A stretch of 64,000 nucleotides of DNA from Sphingobium sp. MI1205 (lineage in GTDB: Bacteria; Pseudomonadota; Alphaproteobacteria; Sphingomonadales; Sphingomonadaceae), in NCBI RefSeq assembly GCF_001563285.1, contig NZ_CP005188.1, positions 811,501-875,500 on the forward strand. Reading direction: 5' to 3'. A model generated the notes under the pieces. That model worked only from the letters and a program-made list of their open reading frames with translations, was not told where the DNA came from and made no database searches. The translations under genes were made by a program, and so were the position numbers. Positions 15,609 to 32,878 of this stretch are shown piece by piece (the first letter of the stretch is position 1; each line of letters starts with the position of its first letter).

Positions 15609-16239
15609 ATGGGATTATCGGAATTTGATCCCGCCGCACGCGAGCGAGTAGCATGGAATGCGGGGCGGAAAGTCGGCGCGAAGCGCGCTAAAGCCCCGTC
15701 AGATCTGGGCAATCCGCTTCTTTCTTGATCAGCATGGGCGCATTCGGGATCGGGCGCTTTTTGATCTCGCCATCGACAGTAAGTTGCGCGGCTGTGACCT
15801 GGTAAAGATCAGGATCGGCGACATCGTTTGTGACCGGAAGGTTCGGTCGTGGGCGATCGTCGTTCAACAGAAGGCCGGGCGACCGGTTCAGTTCGAGCTG
15901 ATGGACGATGCTCGCGCCAGCTTGCTCCGGTGGTTGGAATTGCGGGGCGGATACCTGGAGGATTATGCCTTCCCGAGCCGCACCGATCATTCGACCCATA
16001 TGAGCACCCGCCAATAGGCTCGCCTAGTGGATGAGTGGGTAACGGGGATCGGCCTGCCGAGCGAGGATTATGGCACGCATTCTCTGAGGCGGACGAAGGC
16101 ATCGATCATCTACAAGGCGACCGGAAACCTCCGCGCCGTCCAAATTCTGCTTGGCCATACGAAGATCGAGAGTACGGTCAGGTATCTCGGGGTCGATGTA
16201 GAGGACGCCTTGACTTTGGCAGAAGGCACAGAAATTTAA
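15609..16239 (+). pseudogene. broken second copy of the compact tyrosine recombinase
   Basis: It aligns over its whole length with the recombinase at 5790-6422. It begins MGLSEFDPAARERVAWNAGR at 15609 with AGGAG upstream. Near 15689 two bases are missing relative to the other copy, shifting the frame between KRA and LKP. At 16015-16017 a TAG replaces the Tyr codon in the STRQ-(Y)-ARLVDEW segment. Downstream the catalytic region is intact in sequence (HSLRRTKA, LLGHTKIES, VRYLGVD). Two independent lesions mean no full-length enzyme. Confidence 0.85.
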
Positions 16240-16247
16240 ATTCTGCT

Positions 16248-16274
16248 CTGGCTCTCGCATTTGCGAGGAGCCAG
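16248..16274. terminator. hairpin after the broken recombinase
   Basis: CTGGCTCTCGCA and TGCGAGGAGCCAG pair with one bulged base, starting eight bases beyond the stop codon. It corresponds in position and in its GGCTC...GGAGCC core to the hairpin behind the intact copy (5757-5783), suggesting it is part of the element. Confidence 0.5.
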
Positions 16275-16452
16275 TGGCGAAATTGCGTCGGCCAGGCGCC
16301 ACTTCCTGACATTCCCAGATCAATAGTGGGGGTCAGGAAGTGGTCATTCAGAAAACAAGAAACGGGGCGCGGCATCAGCAACAGTGATGGGCACGCCCCC
16401 GCGATCCGCCGAACGCCTGCTAAGCTGCAATGTGGTGGCCACGGTTCTTCCA

Positions 16453-16496
16453 CAAAAAAAATAGGGCCGCCGGTTTCACCCCTGGCAGCCCTATCG
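16453..16496 (-). terminator. rho-independent terminator of the autotransporter gene
   Basis: On the minus strand ATAGGGC, a 20-base loop region that can extend the stem, GCCCTAT, then a run of eight T. It lies 33 bases beyond the autotransporter stop codon. Confidence 0.85.
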
Positions 16497-16528
16497 ATTA
16501 AACGATCTTAACGATGCTGGCTGTCACA

Positions 16529-19500
16529 TCAGAATGCGAAGCGAACGCCAATGTTGACATTGTGACTGCGGCCCCCGCCGAACTCGCCCTGATAGGCACC
16601 ATAGAGGGTGAGGCGTGCCGCCAGGTCATAACTGGCGCCCGCGCCAACCGTGGCCATGGTCTCCTTGCGGCCAGCTCCCAGCACCGTGAACCGCTCCGTG
16701 TTGCCGACAAAGCCTGCACGCGCGGAAGATTGTTCGCCTTCAAGCTGGTGACGTAGACCAAGCGACGCCCAAGGATGGAAGACAGCCCCCTCGCCAAAGC
16801 CGCCCTTCAGCTTGACGCCCCCATCGATGAAGGTGGCGTTGGTCTTTGCCCGATCCACTGCCAATGCGAAGGCGGCGCTGCCGGTCTCGTTCGCGGCCCC
16901 GCGGCGGGTGGAGACATGCGTGATGCCGACTTCAGGCCGGATCGCCCATGCGCCCATGGGGAAGCTGTAGCCGACAGTGCCATCCAGCAAGAGGCTGCGC
17001 AGGCGGTAATCGCCTGACAATGCGGTTGCACCGGGCACGCTGCGGCGCGTGTTGGCGTCGCTCCAGTCATAGGCGACCGTTACCGTTCCATCGAAGCCGC
17101 CGCTCATGAAGTGACCGGACAGGCCTGCGACCAACCCGTCGGAGTTCGTGCGCGCGCCCTTGCCGATAAGAGTCTGGCGGCTGTCGATATAGCCGACGAA
17201 TGCTCCGACAGAGCCACTGGCCGTGCCAAAGCCTATGCCGCCCAGGACACCGTAGCTGTGGCTCTTTGCCGTGGCTGTGCCGATCGCCCCGCGCCCCTTG
17301 AGCGTCCGCCAGTCGCCCAGACCTTGCGCGAAGCTGAAGAGGCCCGCCGTCTCCCGCGTCGTGATCGCAAGGCCCGCGCGTCCGGCCTTCGCGATCGCCA
17401 GCCCCTGTTCCACGCCAAGTTGCGACGCGCTGGCATAGGCTTCAGGCGTCAACTGGCCGAACGCCGCAGCATTTGCGGTGCTGCCGCTCAGCAGCGTGGG
17501 AACGGCATTGATCAGTGCTGTGCTGGCAGTGCCGGCGATCAGGAGGTCGTTGACATAGTCGATCGCTGCGTCCGTCTGTGCAGTGGTCCCGGTGGGTGCG
17601 ACGAAGGTACCGAGCAGCTGCAACACCGTACCATTGTTACGCAGCACGCCGACGATGCCGGGATCACGATTGACGATGTCGAAATCGCCCGTAATGGCGC
17701 CGCCGCCATTGACCACGATCAGGTCGCGCGAAGCGCCGGGGGTGAGTGAACCCGTGAGGTTGACGGTGGTATTGTCGCCGATCGTCACCGAGCCGCCATT
17801 GACCACGATCTGATCGCTCTGGCCGACTGGCACGAACTCGAAGGTCGTGGTCGTACCGTCAGTGATCGTCAGATTGCCGTTGATCGTCATGATGCCCGGC
17901 GATGCGCCCGGCGAAAGGGTGCCGCCCGTACCAATGGTGACGTTGCCGCTGACCGTGCCTGCCGTACCGAAGGTGCCGCCGCTGGTGACATCTACCGACC
18001 CGGTCAGGGTTGACCCGGCCTGGCCGATCAGGCGGCCGCCGGTGACGTTCACTTCCTCGACGCTCAAATTGCCGGTGAAGCTGTTGACGCCGGCGCTGTT
18101 GTTGACCTGCTCAAAGCCGGTGAAGCTGGAGCCGTCGATCGTCGTCTGCTCGGCATAAGTGCTGCCGGTATTGAACGCGAGAATGTCGGTGCCGCCACCA
18201 GCGGTCGCCGTACCGCCAAAACTCGCGCCGGTGCCGATAGTCAGGGTGTCCGCGCCTGCGCCCAGATCCACGTTGCCCGAGATGGCGCCGCTATTGATCA
18301 GGCTGTCCGAGCCGCTTCCCGCAACGATGTTTCCGGTGATTGTCCCGCCCGCTGTGTTGGTGAGCACATTGTCGCCGCCGCCAAGATCGACGTTGCCGAC
18401 CACTTCGCCGCTATTGGACACGGTGACACTTTCCGCGCCGCCGTTGATTGCCGTCTCGCCCGGGGCGACAACGATGCTTGATCCTTCGGTGAGGTTCAGC
18501 TCGCCGCCGCTGGAGACCTCAACCGTTTGCTGGACAACGACCTGACCGGTGCCGATGATCTTCTCAACCTCGAAGCTGGCGAACAGCTGCCGCAGCGCGG
18601 GGTCGATAGAGCCGGTGTAGGTCGTACCGGTGATATCGAAGGCGAGCGTGTCCTCGCCTGCGCCGCCATCGACCGTTCCATTCAGCACAGCCGAAGTGAG
18701 CAGGTGGGTGAAGCTGTCATCGCCGTCTCCCATCTGCACCGTTCCGCTGATGGTCCCCGCATTGACAACAGCGTCGTTGCCCTCGCGCATGTAGATGTCG
18801 CCGCTGATCTGACCGGCATTGTCGATGCGATCGTCGCCTCCGTTGAGATCGATCGATCCGATGATGACGCCCGTTGCTGTGTTCGTCACATGATCGGTCG
18901 AGGGCAGGAAGCCACTGTCATCTTCGAGTTGATCGCCACTGGTATGGATCGCGCCTGCCAGATAGCCGTTGGGCTGACCGATCGCGTTGTCGATGACCGG
19001 CGTGTTGGGGAAGTAATTGGTTCCGGCGCCGCCCTGAATGGTGCCGCTGTTGACGATGTTCACCGTTTTGGCCGCCACCGCAACCGCAACCGTGTGAGCC
19101 GCTGCGGTGTTGGCGATCGGGCTGTAAACCCAGACAGGCTGAGTAGCCCCCGGAGGCGACCCAGCCACGACAGCGGTGAGACCGCCGCCGGCCTGGATTA
19201 CACCGCCTTCGAGATTCTGGATATTCACGACGCCAGCGCCCGAGCTTTCCACGTCCACGCCCAGGGCGGCGATCTGTGACACATAGGCCGTCCCCTGGCC
19301 CAGGCCGATGAACTGACCCGGCGTCACGGTTGCGCCGCCGATAGCCTCGATAGCGCCGCTGTTGACCACGTTGAGGGTGGCATCCGCCGTGGGAACGCCC
19401 GGCTCGTCGCCATCGCCAGCTTCCACTTCAAGAACGAGGCCGGAACCGCCACGGTCTTGCCCGATGATGTCGCCGCTATTGTTGAAGGTGATGGATTGGC

Positions 19501-21259
19501 TTTCGTCCGTTTCCGATTCCACGTCAAACGCGGCAACGCCACCATATGTCGGCGGGTTGCCTTGGTTGATGGGAAGCTCGGTCCGCGTCACAGAGCCGCT
19601 ATTGGCGAAGGTCGCGACGCGATTTGCGACATTGACCTCGACAGCGCCATTGATTGTCCCGCTATTCGTGAACGCGAAGCTCTGGGCGGCAATGTCGATG
19701 ACATCGACATCGTCCGGACCATCGTCCTGCAAAAGGCCGGTCTCGATGACGAGCGCCGTGCCCCCTTCGCGTGCCGAAGCAGCGATCAGGCCATGGTTTT
19801 CGAACCGCATGTTCTGGGTTGCGGCGCCAGCGTAGAAGCCATCGCGGATTTCACCATCGGCGGTGTTGATGAATGTGGCCGTATCGGCGTTGAACTCGTC
19901 ATTGGCATTGGGCAGAACGAGATCGAGTTCGCCGACCCTCAGCGTCAGTCCGCGCTGGAAATAGCCGTTGGCGTCGATGCCTGCGATCAAGCCGCTGTTG
20001 GTGAAGGCGAAGACATTCGCCGCGACATTGGTGTCCAGGCCACCAACAATGCTGCCGCTGTTTTCAATCGTCGCTGCTGCCACGGTCGTCGTCTCCAGCG
20101 CCTGGCGGATGCGGACAGCTGCATTCACGCCATCGTCAAACTCGCGCTCAATGTTCGTGGTTGGCGCACGCAAGCCGTTGGATAGCATCTCGATCGTTCC
20201 GGTGTTGCGGAACACGAAGTCTTCTCCGGCCGAGGTTGTGATGACCGAGCCAATGCCGCCGGTCGACAGGTTGATTTCATCATTGTTGACGAAGGACGCG
20301 GTCGCAATCCGGATGTCTCCGTTGACCGTCCCTTCATTGATGAAGCTGGTCAGTGCGTCGCCATAAGCAGGCGTGTAAAGCGGAACGGTGCCGGCCGGCA
20401 CGAACGCGCGCTGGAAGGTCGCAAACCGCGTCTGGTAATAGCCGATCGCTGCTGGAACAACGGTCACCCCCTGAGGGTAGAGGCCCGCCGTGTTGAGCAG
20501 GCCTATCGTGCCGTTGTTCACGATATTACCATCGCCCATCAGGTTGATCGTCGTGCCCTGACCAGTCAGCGTCAGCGTGGTTGCCGCGCCGCGTGCTTCG
20601 AACCCCTCGATCTCGAAGGTCGCTGGCAGCGCTCTCGCGCCAAGCTCAAGCGATTGCGACTGGCTGTAGCTGCGCGTGTAGATGTCGATACCGCCGCCCG
20701 CCGTGATCGTGCCAGTCACGCCGTCATCGGCGCCGCGCTGGATGAAATTCACCGTGCTGAAACCGGTGCCAAGCTGGAGATTACCGTTCAGCGTGCCGCC
20801 GTCGGAGATGTAATAATAGAGGGCGCCAGCCAGGGGGCCTTGACCGGAAGCGGGCGTGGGCTCGACGTAGGAAACATTGCCGTTGATCGTGCCAGCGTTC
20901 GTCACATTGAAGCTGAGCAGCGGGATACCCGTACGGGCAGGGGAGATGATGGCGTTGATGCCGTCCCCGATCACGCCGCCGCTCGCGTTGTTCACGGAAA
21001 GCACGACCGCCTGGCCTGCGGCGATGGCCGGATCCCCTGAAATCGTGCCGCTATTGTTCACGACGATCGCGGTGCCGAGCGTTCCGCTGATCGGTCCGGT
21101 CGAGCCGGTATTGCTGATGATGCAGAGGGGGCCAGCGCTGCCGTCGGGGCAGGTGGTCGCAATCTGGGCAAAGGCGGAGCCTGTTCCAAGTGCCAATATG
21201 CTGACGCCCAGACCAAGCCCAAGACGAACGGGCGCGCGCGCAGATTTTCGACCGATCAT
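16529..21259 (-). CDS. large autotransporter with repeat-rich passenger (type Va)
   Basis: 1576 residues. Signal peptide about residues 1-31 (LGTGSAFA then QIATTC). The passenger is rich in NSGTI/NTAGG/GDDxxxNAG repeats typical of a long beta-helix, e.g. GGDDRIDNAGQISGDIYMRE. An autochaperone-like segment near SGNVTIGTGGTLSPGASPG precedes the barrel. The C-terminal roughly 280 residues form an autotransporter beta-barrel ending VNIGVRFAF. It would be displayed on or shed from the cell surface; adhesion is likely but unproven. Apart from Cys37 and Cys47 it is almost cysteine-free. It has its own terminator and is divergent from a LuxR-type regulator. Confidence 0.9.
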   Translation of the reverse strand: MIGRKSARAPVRLGLGLGVSILALGTGSAFAQIATTCPDGSAGPLCIISNTGSTGPISGTLGTAIVVNNSGTISGDPAIAAGQAVVLSVNNASGGVIGDGINAIISPARTGIPLLSFNVTNAGTINGNVSYVEPTPASGQGPLAGALYYYISDGGTLNGNLQLGTGFSTVNFIQRGADDGVTGTITAGGGIDIYTRSYSQSQSLELGARALPATFEIEGFEARGAATTLTLTGQGTTINLMGDGNIVNNGTIGLLNTAGLYPQGVTVVPAAIGYYQTRFATFQRAFVPAGTVPLYTPAYGDALTSFINEGTVNGDIRIATASFVNNDEINLSTGGIGSVITTSAGEDFVFRNTGTIEMLSNGLRAPTTNIEREFDDGVNAAVRIRQALETTTVAAATIENSGSIVGGLDTNVAANVFAFTNSGLIAGIDANGYFQRGLTLRVGELDLVLPNANDEFNADTATFINTADGEIRDGFYAGAATQNMRFENHGLIAASAREGGTALVIETGLLQDDGPDDVDVIDIAAQSFAFTNSGTINGAVEVNVANRVATFANSGSVTRTELPINQGNPPTYGGVAAFDVESETDESQSITFNNSGDIIGQDRGGSGLVLEVEAGDGDEPGVPTADATLNVVNSGAIEAIGGATVTPGQFIGLGQGTAYVSQIAALGVDVESSGAGVVNIQNLEGGVIQAGGGLTAVVAGSPPGATQPVWVYSPIANTAAAHTVAVAVAAKTVNIVNSGTIQGGAGTNYFPNTPVIDNAIGQPNGYLAGAIHTSGDQLEDDSGFLPSTDHVTNTATGVIIGSIDLNGGDDRIDNAGQISGDIYMREGNDAVVNAGTISGTVQMGDGDDSFTHLLTSAVLNGTVDGGAGEDTLAFDITGTTYTGSIDPALRQLFASFEVEKIIGTGQVVVQQTVEVSSGGELNLTEGSSIVVAPGETAINGGAESVTVSNSGEVVGNVDLGGGDNVLTNTAGGTITGNIVAGSGSDSLINSGAISGNVDLGAGADTLTIGTGASFGGTATAGGGTDILAFNTGSTYAEQTTIDGSSFTGFEQVNNSAGVNSFTGNLSVEEVNVTGGRLIGQAGSTLTGSVDVTSGGTFGTAGTVSGNVTIGTGGTLSPGASPGIMTINGNLTITDGTTTTFEFVPVGQSDQIVVNGGSVTIGDNTTVNLTGSLTPGASRDLIVVNGGGAITGDFDIVNRDPGIVGVLRNNGTVLQLLGTFVAPTGTTAQTDAAIDYVNDLLIAGTASTALINAVPTLLSGSTANAAAFGQLTPEAYASASQLGVEQGLAIAKAGRAGLAITTRETAGLFSFAQGLGDWRTLKGRGAIGTATAKSHSYGVLGGIGFGTASGSVGAFVGYIDSRQTLIGKGARTNSDGLVAGLSGHFMSGGFDGTVTVAYDWSDANTRRSVPGATALSGDYRLRSLLLDGTVGYSFPMGAWAIRPEVGITHVSTRRGAANETGSAAFALAVDRAKTNATFIDGGVKLKGGFGEGAVFHPWASLGLRHQLEGEQSSARAGFVGNTERFTVLGAGRKETMATVGAGASYDLAARLTLYGAYQGEFGGGRSHNVNIGVRFAF

Positions 21260-21320
21260 GAATCCCCCCTCGATACGGTAATTGGATGTGATCTAGTCTG
21301 CCTTATCTTCTGCTCGCATC

Positions 21321-21332
21321 CCCCGATCGGGG
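21321..21332. promoter_or_regulatory. 12-bp perfect palindrome in the autotransporter/LuxR promoter gap
   Basis: CCCCGATCGGGG lies 61 bases upstream of the autotransporter start and 140 upstream of the LuxR start. A short T-rich run follows on the plus strand. It may be a regulator-binding site; no operator of this regulator is known to me. Confidence 0.3.
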
Positions 21333-21472
21333 TATTTTTCTGTTCATGGTCTAAAATATTGTGCTTTCACTCGAAGCTGCCTAGATCAACTGCCAGGCAT
21401 GGCGTCGAAAAGGCGCTATGCTGAATAATAATGTTTACGTTCAAACCGGGTCGCGAGGCAGGATAATACCGG

Positions 21473-22567
21473 GTGAACGAAAAAATATGGGGGCTGGCTG
21501 AGCGTTTCGCGCTCGCTGCCATTGACGGTAACGGGTGGCTGGACGCTCTGCGGGACATGGCGGAAATGACCGGCAGTTCCCATGGTCAACTTGTCGGCTT
21601 CGTTCCCGGCGGCGTCCCGTTCAACTGGATCAATGACATCGATCCAGTGCAGATCGCACGCTTTGTGGAACAGGAACGCGGCGATCCGAACATCAACGTC
21701 CGCGTGCGTGCTTCGATGGATGACGCGACTTTTGTCATACGCAGTGAAGCGGATTATCAAACGGTGGGCCGCAGCGCCGGGTTCGATCTCTATCGCGAAA
21801 TGTGCGATGCCTATGACATCCAGCATGGCTGCCAAACCAAGCTTCTGGACGGAGGCAATGGCTTCATCGGCTTTTCCGTTAATCGCACGCGCAAGGATGG
21901 CGTGACCGATGCGGATACGCGAGCCTTTTTCGCGGCGATAGCGCCGCATGTGCGCGCAGCGGTAAAGATGCAACTTGCGCTGGAAGACAGTGCACCCGCG
22001 CTTCTGACCGGTGCGCTGGAATATGTCGGCCTGCCTATTTTCGTCTGCAACGAGACGGGGCAGATGAAAGGCAATACGGGCGAAGCGCAAGCTCTGCTTT
22101 CCACCGGCCGGTTCCGGCTGGTGGACGGCAGGATTGGCCTTCCCCAGCCTAGGGACGATGCCGCGCTTGTCCACGCCCTGGCCCGTATCCAGCGTCAGCC
22201 CGTCGGATTGGAAACGCTGATACTTTGCGGAGATGGCAAGCAGATGCCCATGGTTGCCGATCTCTGCCGGCTGCCTGCGCAGCCGTTACGCATGAATTCT
22301 GGCGCGCAAATATTGGTCATAATCCGGTCCGGCCGCCGGTGGCACGATGCGGCCCCCACCATCCTGCGCGCCGGCTTTGGCCTTTCGTCGGCCGAGGCGG
22401 CCGTAGCGCTGGCATTGGCCCGCGGCGAAACCCGCGATGAAATCGCTGCTGCCCGAGGCACTAGCGCCCAAACCGTGAAGGCCCAGCTTAAATCAATCTT
22501 CGCCAAATTGGGCGTGAGCAGGGAGGCCGAGTTGGTCACCATGTTCGGGCAAATGCTGCGGGTATAG
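21473..22567 (+). CDS. LuxR-type helix-turn-helix transcriptional regulator
   Basis: 364 residues. The start is a GTG (frame NEKIWGLAERFALAAIDGNG). The first 290 residues form an undefined sensor region. The C-terminal LuxR-type HTH (about 300-355) reads LSSAEAAVALALARGETRDE then IAAARGTSAQTVKAQLKSIF and AKLGVSREAELV. No receiver domain and no classical acyl-homoserine-lactone pocket residues are evident. Divergent position suggests it controls the autotransporter. Confidence 0.85.
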   Translation: MNEKIWGLAERFALAAIDGNGWLDALRDMAEMTGSSHGQLVGFVPGGVPFNWINDIDPVQIARFVEQERGDPNINVRVRASMDDATFVIRSEADYQTVGRSAGFDLYREMCDAYDIQHGCQTKLLDGGNGFIGFSVNRTRKDGVTDADTRAFFAAIAPHVRAAVKMQLALEDSAPALLTGALEYVGLPIFVCNETGQMKGNTGEAQALLSTGRFRLVDGRIGLPQPRDDAALVHALARIQRQPVGLETLILCGDGKQMPMVADLCRLPAQPLRMNSGAQILVIIRSGRRWHDAAPTILRAGFGLSSAEAAVALALARGETRDEIAAARGTSAQTVKAQLKSIFAKLGVSREAELVTMFGQMLRV

Positions 22568-22713
22568 GCTTCCCCTCCGATCTTACCCTCCCGGAAAACT
22601 GGCCTGGAAACCAGCTCCGATACGCTCATCTGGGTATGACACTGACGATCAAAGTTGATAGCGCGCAGCTGCGACCCGAAGGCTCAATGGCTTTAGCCAG
22701 TGAGGCTAATCCT

Positions 22714-22748
22714 GCCCTGTTATCCTTGTGGCGACAGGGCTATTTTTT
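22714..22748 (+). terminator. rho-independent terminator downstream of the LuxR gene
   Basis: GCCCTGT (22714-22720), a 13-base loop, ACAGGGC (22734-22740), then TATTTTTT. It lies about 150 bases beyond the LuxR stop codon. Confidence 0.8.
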
Positions 22749-23767
22749 GTCAGAAGGTCGTTTGGAATAGTAAGCGCCGGCTCGAGTGATCGGAGAGGCA
22801 GTTTGCCGGATTGCCGCGGCTTCCCTCGCCAGCGCACAACAGCGCGGCACTAACTCGGGCGTCATGGTTGGTGCCAGGACGAGACGGCTAGACGTACTCT
22901 TGCGGCTCTTCCAACCCGCGATGGCCAAGCAGATAATCCCGCTTTGGGGTCTGGCCGGCTGCGGTAAGCTGCCGGTCCGCACCTGGAACTGGAAAACTCC
23001 CGGCTGAATGGCGACAACGGTTCGGTAGCGGTGATCATTTTATGTAAAAAACTGATGCTAGGACTTGGCCGCTGCTTCAACTCAGCGTCGCCAGCTTATG
23101 TATCTGATTTAACGGCGGAATGAGACGGGTTACGAAGCCGTAGAGCGATTTTGGGAATCGAACCTGCGCACAAAATTCCCGAATGCGTAGGGGCTCGGGT
23201 GGGGGCTCGCAATGGGGGGTATCAACAAAACATAACTAAAACAATGCGATGGAAAGCCTTGTCGAGTCCTGTAAACGCACGATCAACAGCGTGAAATGCA
23301 ACGATTTTTCACCAGGCGATTGGCTTGGTGGTACCACTTGCGTCATCGGTTTCGCGCGGGGCTGCAAACCTCTATATTGATGATTGGAAGTTCCGCGGCG
23401 CCCTTTGATCGGCACCGCTTTCTTCAGCAAACACCTCCGCTTTATATGGTTAGCGTGAATGCGCGGGCGCCAGAAGTGCTGCTCTCGGCCCTGATTTGCT
23501 CCAGCCGCTGCTGAATATGGCGACGACGACTGAATGCGCGCAGCGCTCTTTTCATCAAGCTGGTCACGACCCCTCCTTCTTTATTTTGGAGGGAATTTAG
23601 CGGCGGCCATTGTGATCACAATATGTCGTTCGACATGCGAAATGAGTGAGATGTGGCAATAGCCGGAAGATAGACGGTCGCCACCGGCGAGGTTGCAGGA
23701 ATGTCGGACGCAGAGGAGGTCGCCCACGCGAAGGGCGAGAGGTAGCCAGGGGGGGGAATAGGGATTT
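22749..23767. other. gene-poor region of about 1 kb
   Basis: No frame here shows a recognisable domain, and codon patterns do not favour one strand. Two palindromes lie end to end at 23609-23622 (ATTGTGATCACAAT) and 23623-23636 (ATGTCGTTCGACAT). The region ends at the tRNA-Gln gene. It may be decayed accessory DNA next to a tRNA. Confidence 0.4.
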
Positions 23768-23841
23768 TGGATGCCCGATGAGGATTCGAACCTCAATTGA
23801 CGGAGTCAGAGTCCGTAGTCTTACCTTTAGACGATCGGGCA
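23768..23841 (-). tRNA. tRNA-Gln (anticodon CTG)
   Basis: The minus strand folds as a 74-base tRNA. Acceptor arms are TGCCCGA and TCGGGCA, followed by discriminator T and an encoded CCA. The anticodon stem is ACGGA/TCCGT with loop CTCTGAC, so the anticodon is CTG (plus-strand positions 23807-23809). The T loop is GGTTCGAATCC. Confidence 0.95.
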
Positions 23842-23927
23842 TCAATCGCGGGCTGGTTCCCGCTTGGGAGGCCGCAAATAGGCCGCTCGCCGGGATTGGT
23901 CAAGGGTCTTGCGACGCCCATTCATGG

Positions 23928-23970
23928 AAAAAGCCCGCCGAACACGATGACGCGTCCGGCGGGCTCTTTT
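23928..23970 (-). terminator. terminator of the rpoB-rpoC operon (bidirectional form)
   Basis: A 9-bp stem AGCCCGCCG (23932-23940) / CGGCGGGCT (23957-23965) has T-rich tails on both strands. It lies 75 bases beyond the rpoC stop. Confidence 0.85.
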
Positions 23971-24045
23971 CATCTTCCCTTGCGGGATCGATGGGCTTGG
24001 GAGCCATTCCTGATGTAGGAAACGGCGTCCCCTATTTCAAAGGTC

Positions 24046-28302
<4,257 letters not shown>

Positions 28303-28349
28303 TTTTTCATTCCCTCATGAGGGCAAATCTTTGGAGCGAAGGAGGGGAG

Positions 28350-28376
28350 GGGCACTGCCGACGTAAGGCAGTGCCC
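28350..28376 (-). other. hairpin in the rpoB-rpoC intergenic gap
   Basis: GGGCACTGCC and GGCAGTGCCC form a perfect 10-bp stem with a 7-base loop, 10 bases beyond the rpoB stop. There is no T run, so it is more likely an RNA-processing or stability element than a terminator. Confidence 0.6.
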
Positions 28377-28386
28377 GCAGTTTCCC

Positions 28387-32550
<4,164 letters not shown>

Positions 32551-32652
32551 TGCGTTTCCTGCCTGTAAGTCGTCGCGTTTTTTCGCATCACAGCGAATTT
32601 TCAGCCTGACGCGGCGGGAAAAGGGAGGTGATTCGCCCTTTGCCTACCACGC

Positions 32653-32687
32653 AAAAAAGTGCGGGCCGGGACTGTCCGATCCGCACT
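32653..32687 (-). terminator. rho-independent terminator or leader hairpin before rpoB
   Basis: On the minus strand AGTGCGG, a 16-base loop, CCGCACT and six T. It sits about 190 bases beyond the phosphate-transporter stop and about 100 bases before rpoB. It could end the transporter transcript or act as an attenuator of rpoB. The rest of the 32551-32878 gap holds no gene; it should contain the rpoB promoter, which I cannot place with confidence. Confidence 0.7.
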
Positions 32688-32878
32688 GTCAGCACTTTTT
32701 GACCCGCCGTTTTCCGCCCAATCCCGCCGGTTTCGCGCGCTAACCAAAACCGATCCCCGGGCGATCCGGGGGCCGGCCCTCATCAAAACTGAGTATGACA
32801 GGGGCCGGATTTCCAAGGCTGCATATAGAGCCGCCACATCGCTTTGTGAAGGGGCGGGCCGCCCATTCTTCCATCCGG

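Noticed and set aside
16529..21259. Repeat-rich passenger region considered as a tandem DNA repeat array
   Set aside because: The repeats are protein-level beta-helix motifs with diverged codons, as expected of an autotransporter, not a DNA satellite.
22636..22770. A 44-codon frame beginning MTLTIKVDSAQLRPEGSMAL
   Set aside because: It runs across the rho-independent terminator at 22714-22748, has no clear ribosome-binding site, and no known family.
23125..23175. A GGTTCGATTCC string on the minus strand resembling a tRNA T loop
   Set aside because: The flanking bases do not form a T stem or an acceptor stem, so no tRNA or fragment can be supported.
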